DNA of 64,000 bases from JAKVBH01 sp049800955 (GTDB lineage Bacteria; Pseudomonadota; Alphaproteobacteria; Rhodobacterales; Rhodobacteraceae). Positions 43,200 through 51,126 of this stretch are shown here, piece after piece (position 1 is the first letter of the stretch; the number at the start of each line of letters is the position of its first letter). The notes beneath the pieces are model-generated. The model saw nothing but the letters and a program-made list of their open reading frames with translations. It did no database searches and was not told where the DNA came from. Position numbers and translations under genes: made by a program. The stretch is from contig NZ_JBNAGA010000002.1 of assembly GCF_049800955.1 (NCBI RefSeq), positions 62,001-126,000 on the forward strand, given 5' to 3'.

Positions 43200-43212
43200 C
43201 ATCAATTTGATG
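43200..43212. promoter_or_regulatory. Palindrome between divergent LysR and exported-protein genes
   Basis: CATCAATTTGATG is symmetric except at its central base. It lies 20 bp upstream of the chosen LysR start and about 50 bp upstream of the plus-strand gene. A LysR dimer site at this position would be usual, but the assignment is positional only. Confidence 0.45.
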
Positions 43213-43264
43213 CATATGCAGCCTGCGGGCAGTCTGGCTTCACGTATCATTTGGAGGAACCAGC

Positions 43265-44218
43265 ATGACACATCACAGCAAAAGCCTGCTTGTCGCAGCT
43301 TTCACTGCAGCCACATCTCCCGCTGTCGCTCAAGACGCTGACATCGATCTGACCGGAACATGGCGCAGCATCGCCTGTGAACTGCGTCCCCAAGCCGGTC
43401 AGGATGGTGTCGCGCCGTGGTATCTGACGCGCATGATCCAGTTTGCGCAAGGCCGGATTGACGCGCATTTCACGACCTTTGCAGATGCCGCCTGCACCAC
43501 GCCTCTGGTTGAGCTCAAGTTCGGTGGCGCAGTGGTCGATCAGGGGCCCTCCACAGTTGCGGCAGGTGCGCGCCAGATCGACCTCATCATTGATGACTAC
43601 CTGCGCGTGACGCCCCGCTTGCCTGGTTTTGCCGAGTTTCTGGCAAGCGCAGAGACCGGCACCTGCGGCGCTGAGAACTGGGCTGTTGGCGTCGAGCAGG
43701 ACATATTTCAAACGGGATGCAGCGTCATGGGTGTTGCGCCGAATGCGCCCACGACCGAGTTTGAAGTGCTGCATGTCTCTGCCGGTCATCTCTACTTTGG
43801 TGCGCGTCCGGTCGATGGCCAGCCTCTTGCGCAGCCGGGCAACAGGCCCACGGCGTTGCAGATGCCTCTCAAACGCGCCTCAGGCGGTATGACGCAAAAA
43901 GTTGGGGCTGACGATCTACGCGTGCCCCGCCATGTTGAAATTGTCCTGTTTGAGCAAGCGGAGGGCGCTGATCCCGGCGAGGTAAGGGCCTTCTTTGAGA
44001 CCGTCACAGAGAAGATGAATCAAAATGACACATTGCTTTACCGCACCGTTGGCCAGGGCGCTGATGGGACATGGCTGTGCGTGAACTACTGGACCACGCG
44101 CCCGGATATGGAAACGCTGAACAGCCAAGCACAGAACTGGAACGATGTGTTCGCGGCCATGGCGGGATTGGCGAAGCCTGAAAGCTTCCGTTTGAGCAGC
44201 TATGACACGGGTTTGTGA
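43265..44218 (+). CDS. Exported protein with APCDD1-like domain and C-terminal ferredoxin-like (ABM-type) domain
   Basis: 317 residues. A signal peptide (LLVAAFTAATSPAVAQ) is followed by residues about 25-215 with LTGTWRSIACELRPQAGQDG, then YLTRMIQFAQGRIDAHFTTF, paired Cys, and LHVSAGHLYFGARPVDG. These resemble the APCDDC domain known from animal APCDD1 (W-S-x-x-C-E-x-R-P pattern, LTR, a Cys-P pair, LYFG-RP). Residues about 225-310 look like an antibiotic-biosynthesis-monooxygenase-type ferredoxin-like fold (HVEIVLFEQAEGADPGEVRA). Function in bacteria is unknown. GGAGG lies just upstream of the ATG. The stop is 28 bp from the convergent DUF1989 gene. Confidence 0.7.
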   Translation: MTHHSKSLLVAAFTAATSPAVAQDADIDLTGTWRSIACELRPQAGQDGVAPWYLTRMIQFAQGRIDAHFTTFADAACTTPLVELKFGGAVVDQGPSTVAAGARQIDLIIDDYLRVTPRLPGFAEFLASAETGTCGAENWAVGVEQDIFQTGCSVMGVAPNAPTTEFEVLHVSAGHLYFGARPVDGQPLAQPGNRPTALQMPLKRASGGMTQKVGADDLRVPRHVEIVLFEQAEGADPGEVRAFFETVTEKMNQNDTLLYRTVGQGADGTWLCVNYWTTRPDMETLNSQAQNWNDVFAAMAGLAKPESFRLSSYDTGL

Positions 44219-44246
44219 GCCTGTCACAACCGCAGCGCCGCTTTGC

Positions 44247-44930
44247 CTAGGCGTCTTCTACGACAAACTGCAAAATACCGGGCGCCACGCCGTCTCCGTT
44301 GACCTCCGTCATATCTTGGGGACACGCGGACATCACCGCAATCGCATCGCTCAACGTGCGCATACGGATGACATCCCCGGGCCTGGATACAGGCGGCGCG
44401 AAGCGAGTCCCGCCATCCGGCGCGATAGGCACGTTCATCCAGATGTTAAACGGCGCAGGCACGCGCGGCGCGCGCAATCCAATGACGGACATGGCCATGC
44501 GCAGATTGTCCGCGCAATTGTCGTGATATCCCTCGCATCCCAATTCGCGGTACCGCGCATGGTCGCAGCAGGCCACGATGGTATCATGCACCCCCGGAGA
44601 GGTATCTTCGATGATCTCCAGCAGTGGTTTACGCAGATTGGTCACGAGCGCATCGCCCACCTTCGGGAAGATCGAGCCCAAAGAGGTGTGCACATGGGCC
44701 ATGGAAAGGTGCTCGCCCAGATTCTCCGCGCAAAACGCCCAGAAATCACAGACCTGATGGCCGCTTGGATTGATCACCCGGAGCACCTGCCCTTTTCGCA
44801 GGCGCACGGCGATGCCGCAGCGCGCATCGATTGTGTAGACCCGGTCTGGCTCGGGCGTGCCATCTGCGGAGATCGCCAGTTCAAGGCTGCGGTTTGTGCC
44901 GTCTGGCACTGCACTATCTGGCGATTGCAC
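44247..44930 (-). CDS. DUF1989 (urea carboxylase-associated) family protein
   Basis: 227 residues of the DUF1989 family. Landmarks are INPSGHQVCDFWAFCAENLG near residue 55, SMAHVHTSLGSIFPKVGD near 76, and the metal-ligand-rich ACCDHARYRELGCEGYHDNC near 118, followed by FNIWMNVPI near 160. Members of this family include the two subunits of carboxyguanidine deiminase, encoded with urea carboxylase-type genes. Here the gene is single, with no urea carboxylase or allophanate hydrolase nearby, so it may act on another substrate. The 212 bp upstream, to the TrpD2-like gene, show no RNA gene or repeat. Confidence 0.85.
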   Translation of the reverse strand: MQSPDSAVPDGTNRSLELAISADGTPEPDRVYTIDARCGIAVRLRKGQVLRVINPSGHQVCDFWAFCAENLGEHLSMAHVHTSLGSIFPKVGDALVTNLRKPLLEIIEDTSPGVHDTIVACCDHARYRELGCEGYHDNCADNLRMAMSVIGLRAPRVPAPFNIWMNVPIAPDGGTRFAPPVSRPGDVIRMRTLSDAIAVMSACPQDMTEVNGDGVAPGILQFVVEDA

Positions 44931-45142
44931 GTGTGGCTCTCCTTGTTCAAACGCCGCTGGTGCGCGAATTTCAAGACGCGTCGCCTAAGCCTATAGCACG
45001 TCGCGGGACACCTGAATCACGACAGCACGGTCACATCCGGCGCGCTGCAGTCACCGGACAGTGCACAGCATCAGCACAGCTTGCACACCGCGCCGTCATC
45101 TAAAGTAAGCGATGTTGCAGATGGCTCGATCAACTCTTCCTG

Positions 45143-46081
45143 CTACGCCGCCTGCGATGCGCCCAAGGTTGTCCAGAGATCCCGGGCGGTCTGCATGCTG
45201 TCGGGGTCGCCCAATGTCTCCAGCGCGAGCGCGAGGGTTCCCAGAATGACATCACGCTCGAACTCGGAGGGATCCTGCAGGGAGCCCAGTTCGGCTGCAG
45301 GCTCCGACAATCGCCGCGTGTCATCGCGCAAGGGCGCAAACTGGTCCTCCCAGGTCTGACCATTGCGCAGACCAAAGGCCGCGATTTTCTTGGCTGGATG
45401 ACGTTCGAACTCCCCACCGCCCCCTTTGATGACGCTGAGACTGCGCCAGCCGAGGATGGCACCGGCATCCGCCTGCAACAATCTGTACGAGGGATGAAAA
45501 ACACCCTGCACACTGGCGGACGCAGCGCCGGGGTTCAACATGCGGCACACCGTGTTCACACAGGAGCGCAGGTGCAGCACATCGCGCAGACACAGCAGCC
45601 GAAAGAGCTCGGGATGCATGTTCTCCAAGGGTAGGTAGACGATGTTGTCACGTGCCAGATATGTCTCGGCCATCTGCGGCGTCTGGGCGACGCCAATCCC
45701 CACTTGCGTCAATCCGGCTCGGACTTTGGGGTCCGCGCCATTCCAGCCATGCAGCATCACCCTGTGACCCGCCTGCGCGACGAGTTTGGCGGCCCGCAGG
45801 AACCAAGGCGCCCCCCGCGTCCGCCCGGCAGCGTAGCTGGGCCAATCGAGATCCACCTGCGGCAGCTGCAACATGTCCTGTTGCGCAGCTTCCGCAAATC
45901 CGGCGATTTCATCGGCCGTCTCGCCTTTCATGCGCAACAACATCAAGAGCGCCCCTGTCGCCTCTGGCGCTGTCTCTCGGCGCAGCATGAGGTGCATCGC
46001 ATCCGCGGCCTCTTCCCGTGTCAGTGAACGGGATCGCCCGGGCCCGCGCCCCAATGTGCGCACGTGTTCTCCCAGGCTCAT
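45143..46081 (-). CDS. TrpD2/YbiB-like glycosyltransferase-family protein
   Basis: 312 residues resembling anthranilate phosphoribosyltransferase (TrpD) but with the catalytic motifs altered. The N-terminal helical domain contains SLTREEAADAMHLMLRRETA and LLMLLRMKGETADEIAGFAE. The PRPP-binding GTGGD motif of TrpD is replaced by AAGRTRGAPWFLRAA, as in TrpD2/YbiB proteins, which bind nucleic acid rather than make phosphoribosyl anthranilate. C-terminal landmarks are CVNTVCRMLNP and VIKGGGGEFERHP. ATG 46081 is chosen over 46138. The 231 bp to the next minus-strand gene hold no recognisable feature. Confidence 0.85.
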   Translation of the reverse strand: MSLGEHVRTLGRGPGRSRSLTREEAADAMHLMLRRETAPEATGALLMLLRMKGETADEIAGFAEAAQQDMLQLPQVDLDWPSYAAGRTRGAPWFLRAAKLVAQAGHRVMLHGWNGADPKVRAGLTQVGIGVAQTPQMAETYLARDNIVYLPLENMHPELFRLLCLRDVLHLRSCVNTVCRMLNPGAASASVQGVFHPSYRLLQADAGAILGWRSLSVIKGGGGEFERHPAKKIAAFGLRNGQTWEDQFAPLRDDTRRLSEPAAELGSLQDPSEFERDVILGTLALALETLGDPDSMQTARDLWTTLGASQAA

Positions 46082-46312
46082 TGCGCGGCCCCTTTTGCGC
46101 GCGTCGCAGAAATCTGCCCCGCGATGTCCAACTGACAACCGCCGCTAGCCATGCCCGCGCGCGGTTCTTCACCTATGTTTTCCACGGTTGTAGCCCTCCC
46201 GCTATTCACCGTTTTCAGGATTGAACCTAGCCCAACCTCAATATGCGCGCAAAGAATGGAACCCCAATCGGGTTCATCAGCCGCAGGCTGGCATGCTGTG
46301 GATCAAGTGGCG

Positions 46313-47635
46313 TCACGCCCCGACGACCCTTCGGACAGCCCTGTCCAGCTTGTCAGCCACCTCCGAGATTTGAGCCTCATTGATGATGAACGGCGGGGCC
46401 AGCAACACGTGATCGCCGCGCTGGCCGTCCAGAGTACCGCCCATGGGATAACAGATCAGACCCTCTTCAAAAGCAGCAGCCTTGAGTTTGGCGTGCACCT
46501 TTTCCGAAGGCGCAAACGGCGTTTTGTGGGCACGGTCCTGCACGATCTCCACGGCGCGGAATAATCCGACGCCGCGAATATCGCCAACATGGGGATGCTG
46601 GGACAGACGCGCAGACAAGGCGTCATGCAGCTTTTTGCCCGCAGGCGTGACATTGCTCAGCACATCTTGGTCCACCAGCCGCTCCAGCACGGCCAAAGCC
46701 GCCGCACAGGCCACGGGGTGGCCAAGATAGGTATGGCCATGTTGGAAGAACCCGGAGCCTTGGGCAATGGTATCATGGATATGCGCGCTGCACATCATGG
46801 CCCCGATCGGCTGATAACCTGCGCCCAGCCCCTTGGCGATTGCGCAAATATCGGGCGAAACTCCGTCTTGCGTGCACGCAAAGAGCGTCCCCGTGCGGCC
46901 CATGCCGCACATGACCTCATCGAGGATCAACAGGATACCATGGGCGTCACAGATCTCGCGCACACGGCGGAAATAATCGCCCACAGCAGGGACCGCGCCC
47001 AATGTCGCACCGACGACCGGCTCAGCCACAAACGCCATGATCGTCTCAGCCCCAAGGCGCTGGATTTCATCCTCAAGCTCGGCAATCAGGCGCGCAACGT
47101 AATCTGCATCGCTCTCCCCGTCCTGCTTGCCGCGATAGGCGTAGCAGGGCGAGACATGGCTCACATCCATCAACAAGGGCGAGAAAGGCGCGCGGCGCCA
47201 GGCGTTTCCACCTGTGGCCAAAGCGCCAAGGGTATTGCCGTGATAACTCTGTTTGCGCGCAATGATCCTGTGTCGCTCGGGCTGACCGATTTCCACGAAA
47301 TACTGCCGCGCCAGTTTGAGCGCGGCTTCCATCGCCTCGGACCCGCCGGAGACGAAGTAGACCCGCTCCAACCCATCTGGCCCTAGCGCAACCAGTTTGT
47401 CCGCCAGCGCTTCGGCGGGCTCGGATGTGAAGAAGCCGGTATGGGCGAAGGCCACATCCTGCAATTGCCTTGTGATCGCCTCCGTCACATGCGGATCGCC
47501 ATGGCCGAGACAGGACACCGCCGCATCTCCGCAATTCAGATAGGCCTTGCCCGCTTTATCAAAGAGATGAACGCCCTCCCCGCGCGAGACAAGCGGCGGT
47601 GGCGCTTTGGAGTTGCGTGGAAAGACATGGCTCAT
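46313..47635 (-). CDS. Class-III PLP-dependent aminotransferase
   Basis: 440 residues. Motifs are FVSGGSEAMEAALKLARQYF near residue 93, the KQSYHGNTLGALATGGN stretch near 126, the PLP Asp in LLILDEVMCGMGRTG near 240, the Schiff-base Lys in CAIAKGLGAGYQPIGAMM near 270, and HGHTYLGHPVACAAAL near 300. It most resembles the BioA/omega-transaminase branch annotated as aspartate aminotransferase family. GGGAG lies 7 bp before the ATG. It is divergent from the TAXI binding protein (316-bp gap). It stands alone, so its substrate cannot be inferred beyond an amine or beta-/omega-amino acid. Confidence 0.93.
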   Translation of the reverse strand: MSHVFPRNSKAPPPLVSRGEGVHLFDKAGKAYLNCGDAAVSCLGHGDPHVTEAITRQLQDVAFAHTGFFTSEPAEALADKLVALGPDGLERVYFVSGGSEAMEAALKLARQYFVEIGQPERHRIIARKQSYHGNTLGALATGGNAWRRAPFSPLLMDVSHVSPCYAYRGKQDGESDADYVARLIAELEDEIQRLGAETIMAFVAEPVVGATLGAVPAVGDYFRRVREICDAHGILLILDEVMCGMGRTGTLFACTQDGVSPDICAIAKGLGAGYQPIGAMMCSAHIHDTIAQGSGFFQHGHTYLGHPVACAAALAVLERLVDQDVLSNVTPAGKKLHDALSARLSQHPHVGDIRGVGLFRAVEIVQDRAHKTPFAPSEKVHAKLKAAAFEEGLICYPMGGTLDGQRGDHVLLAPPFIINEAQISEVADKLDRAVRRVVGA

Positions 47636-47834
47636 CGGACGGCTCCCTCATGGCGTGACGACCTGATGCGCCGCAAACGCCTTGCGCCATGACAATGCGA
47701 TGGGACGACGGCCTTGGCAATCGGCAGATGCAGCGCCCCCTTGCACCCGGGGGATAACCCATTATCGTGTTGCACAGAGTAAAGCGCAGGGCCGGGGCCG
47801 CATCACCAATGCCGCTCTGACAACGTGCTTGCCT

Positions 47835-47918
47835 GATACGTAGCGGACAATGTCCGGCGTATCGCTCCGCGCCCCTGAAACGGGGAGGAAGACGACCAAG
47901 CACCCGGAGTTCACCGGG
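47835..47918 (+). other. Structured leader with three consecutive hairpins upstream of TAXI gene
   Basis: Part of the 316-bp gap between the aminotransferase (minus) and the TAXI gene (plus). Three hairpins follow one another. The first is GATACG/CGTATC enclosing CGGAC-AAT-GTCCG (47835-47863). The second is CCCC-TGAAAC-GGGG (47872-47885). The third is CCCGG-AGTTCA-CCGGG (47903-47918). The last ends 33 bp before the start codon. It matches no riboswitch class I could recall; a cis-acting RNA is inferred. Confidence 0.4.
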
Positions 47919-47951
47919 GCTCTAACATGCTGTAATCAGGGAGATACATTC

Positions 47952-48920
47952 ATGTTTTCTAAACTCAAAATTGGCGGCGCCGCGCTTATCGGCGTACTCA
48001 GCCTCGGCACAATGGCCTCCGCACAGGAGTTCATCTCCATCGGGACCGGCGGCGTCACAGGCGTTTACTATCCCACGGGTGGCGCGATTTGCCGCCTCGT
48101 GAACAAGTCGCGCAAGGAGCACGGCATCCGCTGCGCTGTCGAGTCGACAGGTGGATCCGTTTACAACATCAACACAATCAAAGCGGGCGAGCTCGAATTT
48201 GGTGTGGCCCAGTCCGACTGGCAATATCACGCCTACAACGGTACGTCGAAATTTGAAGGCGATGCCGCGTTTCCGGATATCCGCGCGGTCATGTCCGTCC
48301 ACCCCGAGCCGTTCACGCTCATCGTGCGCGGTGACAGCGGCATCGAAGGCTTCGCGGACATCAAAGGCAAGCGCGTCAATGTCGGCAACCCCGGTTCCGG
48401 TCAGCGCGCGACGATGGAAGTCGTGATGGATGCCTTTGGCATTGGCATGAACGATCTGGCGCTGGCCACGGAATACAAAGGTTCCGAAATGGCCAAGCAA
48501 CTCTGCGATGGCAATATTGACGCGATGATCTACACCATCGGTCACCCCGCCGCTGCGATCAAGGAAGCAACCACAACATGTGACGCGCGTCTTGTCTCCG
48601 TGACGGGTGAGCCGATTGAGAAACTTGTGGCGGACAATCCGTTCTACCGCGTCGCGACCATTCCGGGCGGCATGTACAAAGGCACAGACGGCGACACCAC
48701 GACATTCGGTGTGGGCGCGACCTTCGTGACATCCGCAAGTGTGCCGGAAGAGGTTGTCTATGTTGTCGCGAAATCCGTGATGGAAAACATCGACGATTTC
48801 CGCGCGCTGCACCCGGCGTTTGCCAATCTTGATCCCGCACAGATGGTCAAGGACGGTCTCTCCGCGCCGCTGCATGACGGCGCCATGAAAGCCTATAAAG
48901 AGCTGGGCCTGATGAACTAA
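47952..48920 (+). CDS. TAXI-family TRAP transporter substrate-binding protein
   Basis: 322-residue periplasmic receptor. Signal peptide IGGAALIGVLSLGTMASAQ precedes FISIGTGGVTGVYYPTGGAI, the diagnostic opening of TAXI proteins. Next come STGGSVYNINTIKAGELEFG and KGKRVNVGNPGSGQRATMEV. TAXI proteins deliver ligands (glutamate/2-oxoglutarate-like in known cases) to a fused DctQM permease. No such permease is encoded in the window, and a strong terminator follows directly, so the gene is monocistronic. I chose ATG 47952, preceded by CAGGGAGA. Confidence 0.94.
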   Translation: MFSKLKIGGAALIGVLSLGTMASAQEFISIGTGGVTGVYYPTGGAICRLVNKSRKEHGIRCAVESTGGSVYNINTIKAGELEFGVAQSDWQYHAYNGTSKFEGDAAFPDIRAVMSVHPEPFTLIVRGDSGIEGFADIKGKRVNVGNPGSGQRATMEVVMDAFGIGMNDLALATEYKGSEMAKQLCDGNIDAMIYTIGHPAAAIKEATTTCDARLVSVTGEPIEKLVADNPFYRVATIPGGMYKGTDGDTTTFGVGATFVTSASVPEEVVYVVAKSVMENIDDFRALHPAFANLDPAQMVKDGLSAPLHDGAMKAYKELGLMN

Positions 48921-48945
48921 GATCCAAGGATCTTCGCCATTTGGA

Positions 48946-48975
48946 AAGAGCGCCGGTTTCCGGCGCTCTTTTTTT
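48946..48975 (+). terminator. Rho-independent terminator of TAXI gene
   Basis: AAGAGCGCCGG and CCGGCGCTCTT form a perfect 11-bp stem with a TTT loop, followed by five further T. It starts 26 bp after the TAXI stop codon and lies before the convergent LysR gene. Confidence 0.95.
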
Positions 48976-48990
48976 GGGAGGGCTTTGGTC

Positions 48991-49941
48991 TCAGTTTTGG
49001 GACGACGGGCCCCCCGCCTCCATCGTCACGATGCATTGCGCCTCACCAGACGCAGCGAAATGCGCCCGGCACGCCTCGACAAAGACCCGCACCAGCCTGC
49101 GGGGCGCGTGCTTGTCATATCCGATGGCCAGTGTGAGCGCGGGCACGTCATCCGAAATCGGACGCGCGACGACATCCGCCCCGCTATAGCTCTGTGCTGT
49201 CAGGGGTTTCATGTTGAGGATCGCACAGCCCCGACCAGCGGCCACAAGGCTGCGCACCATCTCGGTTGAATTGGCATAGGCCACGACCCGGCCTTGCTCG
49301 GCATCCTCGGAGATCAGCGCCTCGTAATAGCTGGTGGCCACGGGGCGGTTCAAAACGATCAAAGGCTCGGATGCGATCTGCGCCATGGACACGGATGCCT
49401 TCTCCGCCAGCGGATGATCCGCGGGCATCAGGCAGTAGGGCGGCGCGGTTATCAGAACATCATATGCAATGGCAGGGCGGACGTCCTTAGCCACAAAGAG
49501 GACCACGTCGAACGTCCCCCCAAGCAGCCCATCCTGCGCCTGATCATTATCGCATTCCTCCAGATGCAGCGTCACACCCGCATCCGAGGGGAGACAAGCC
49601 TCAAGGACAGAAGGCAGGAACGCCGGCGCAATCGGCGCATAATATCCAATCCGCAGCGTTCCAGAGAGGGAGCTGCCCAAGGCCGCGCCTTCTGCCAGAA
49701 GGGATCGGTACTCCTCGAGCAGAGCCGTGCATTTCCGCGCGATTTCACGACCACTGGCATTGGCCTGTATGCCGCGGGCCCGCTGGCGCGTGACCAGCTT
49801 GAGCCCAAATTCCACTTCAACCTGATCGATGGCGATGGCCACAGCAGAGGCCGCAATATTGAGCTCACTGGCGGCTTTGGTGATGCTGCCGTGGCGCAGC
49901 GCGGTTGTGAAATATTCCATGGCCTTGAGCGTGATCGCCAT
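48991..49941 (-). CDS. LysR-family transcriptional regulator
   Basis: 316 residues. Helix-turn-helix: LKAMEYFTTALRHGSITKAA followed by SELNIAASAVAIAIDQVEVE. The PBP2-type effector domain spans about residues 90-300 (GTLRIGYYAPIAPAF). It resembles the subgroup near CynR/GcvA-like proteins with SAVAIAIDQ in the recognition helix. It is convergent with the TAXI gene and divergent from the fatty acid hydroxylase-family gene 103 bp away, its likeliest target by position. Confidence 0.93.
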   Translation of the reverse strand: MAITLKAMEYFTTALRHGSITKAASELNIAASAVAIAIDQVEVEFGLKLVTRQRARGIQANASGREIARKCTALLEEYRSLLAEGAALGSSLSGTLRIGYYAPIAPAFLPSVLEACLPSDAGVTLHLEECDNDQAQDGLLGGTFDVVLFVAKDVRPAIAYDVLITAPPYCLMPADHPLAEKASVSMAQIASEPLIVLNRPVATSYYEALISEDAEQGRVVAYANSTEMVRSLVAAGRGCAILNMKPLTAQSYSGADVVARPISDDVPALTLAIGYDKHAPRRLVRVFVEACRAHFAASGEAQCIVTMEAGGPSSQN

Positions 49942-50044
49942 GCCTTACCTCGGAAAATCAGCGTTTACTTCGCCAATAATACTCTTTTTCCTTTGAAGCT
50001 GGCTATGCGAAATTGCAGTCCTGTCGCATCACCGGGAGGCGCCC

Positions 50045-51028
50045 ATGTCCAATACTCCGCTCAAAGGCTGGCACCATACGCCGGACGTGCCGCTGCAAGT
50101 CTCGCCGTTTTTTCAATGGCCGCCTCGCCCCCTGAAGATGCTGGGCTGGTTGTGGGGATCGTGGTTTTTCATCACTGAGCGGCTGATTATCGCAGGCATC
50201 GCCTGCCTCACGTTTTACTGGTTCCAGCCGCCGCTTGAGGAAACCAAAACGCTCGCTTTCGGTTGGATCGCCGAGATGTTCCTGCGCAATGTCATTTTGA
50301 TGAGCGTCGTCGCGGGCGGGCTGCATCTTTATTTCTACACCTTCACCAAGCAGGGCCAGACCCTGAAATACGACCCGCGCCCGCTCATGAAAAACGGGCG
50401 TCAGTTTACCCTGGGTGGCCAGATCCGGGACAATATTTTCTGGACCATCGCCAGCGGTGTCACGGTCTGGACCGGGTTCGAGGTGTTGATGTTCTGGGCG
50501 ATGGCCAATGGATATGCGCCGATGCTGACCTGGGCGGCCAATCCGATCTGGTTCATCGCGCTCTTCGTGCTCATCCCAATTTGGGAAAGCTTCTATTTCT
50601 ATTGGATACACCGCCTTCTCCACGTCCCGTTTCTCTACAAACACGTGCATGCGCTGCATCACCGCAACATCAATGTGGGCCCCTGGTCCGGCCTCGCAAT
50701 GCATCCTGTAGAACATGTGATCTTTCTGGGCTCCGTCCTCGTGCATTTCATCGTCGCGGCCCATCCGATCCATATCCTCTTCCACCTGCAATATTACGCG
50801 CTGACCGCCGCCACGACCCATACCGGCTTTGAAGGCCTCGTCGTCAAAGACAAGAACCGCCTCAAACTGGGGACGTTTCACCACCAGATGCACCATCGCT
50901 ATTTTGAGTGTAACTATGGCTCGCTGGAATTGCCCTGGGACAAGTGGTTCGGCTCTTTCCATGACGGGACGGCCGCATCCGACGCCAAGATCAGGGAACG
51001 GCGCAAACGGTTCACCAACGGAAGCTGA
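50045..51028 (+). CDS. Fatty acid hydroxylase/sterol desaturase superfamily membrane protein
   Basis: 327-residue integral membrane di-iron enzyme. Three to four long hydrophobic segments occur before residue 180. The histidine boxes are WIHRLLHVP near residue 192, HKHVHALHHRN near 201 and FHHQMHHRYFECNYG near 280, giving the family's His ligand pattern. Substrate (fatty acid, carotenoid, sterol or another lipid) is not shown. GGGAGG stands 5 bp before the ATG. It is divergent from the LysR gene; dnaX begins 98 bp downstream. Confidence 0.92.
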   Translation: MSNTPLKGWHHTPDVPLQVSPFFQWPPRPLKMLGWLWGSWFFITERLIIAGIACLTFYWFQPPLEETKTLAFGWIAEMFLRNVILMSVVAGGLHLYFYTFTKQGQTLKYDPRPLMKNGRQFTLGGQIRDNIFWTIASGVTVWTGFEVLMFWAMANGYAPMLTWAANPIWFIALFVLIPIWESFYFYWIHRLLHVPFLYKHVHALHHRNINVGPWSGLAMHPVEHVIFLGSVLVHFIVAAHPIHILFHLQYYALTAATTHTGFEGLVVKDKNRLKLGTFHHQMHHRYFECNYGSLELPWDKWFGSFHDGTAASDAKIRERRKRFTNGS

Positions 51029-51126
51029 GCACAAAGAACACCCCGGGGAGCCACGGCGCAGGGATGGACGGCAGGGGCACGGCCTACTAGATTGAGGCTC
51101 AGCCGTTTCGAGCCCAAGGAATCTTC

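Noticed and set aside
45000..45142. Possible small RNA or tRNA in the gap upstream of the DUF1989 gene
   Set aside because: No cloverleaf, T-loop sequence or terminator could be found; only an ordinary promoter region is supported.
50003..51034. 343-codon minus-strand frame opposite the fatty acid hydroxylase-family gene
   Set aside because: The plus frame has three histidine boxes, membrane segments and a good ribosome site; the minus frame has none.
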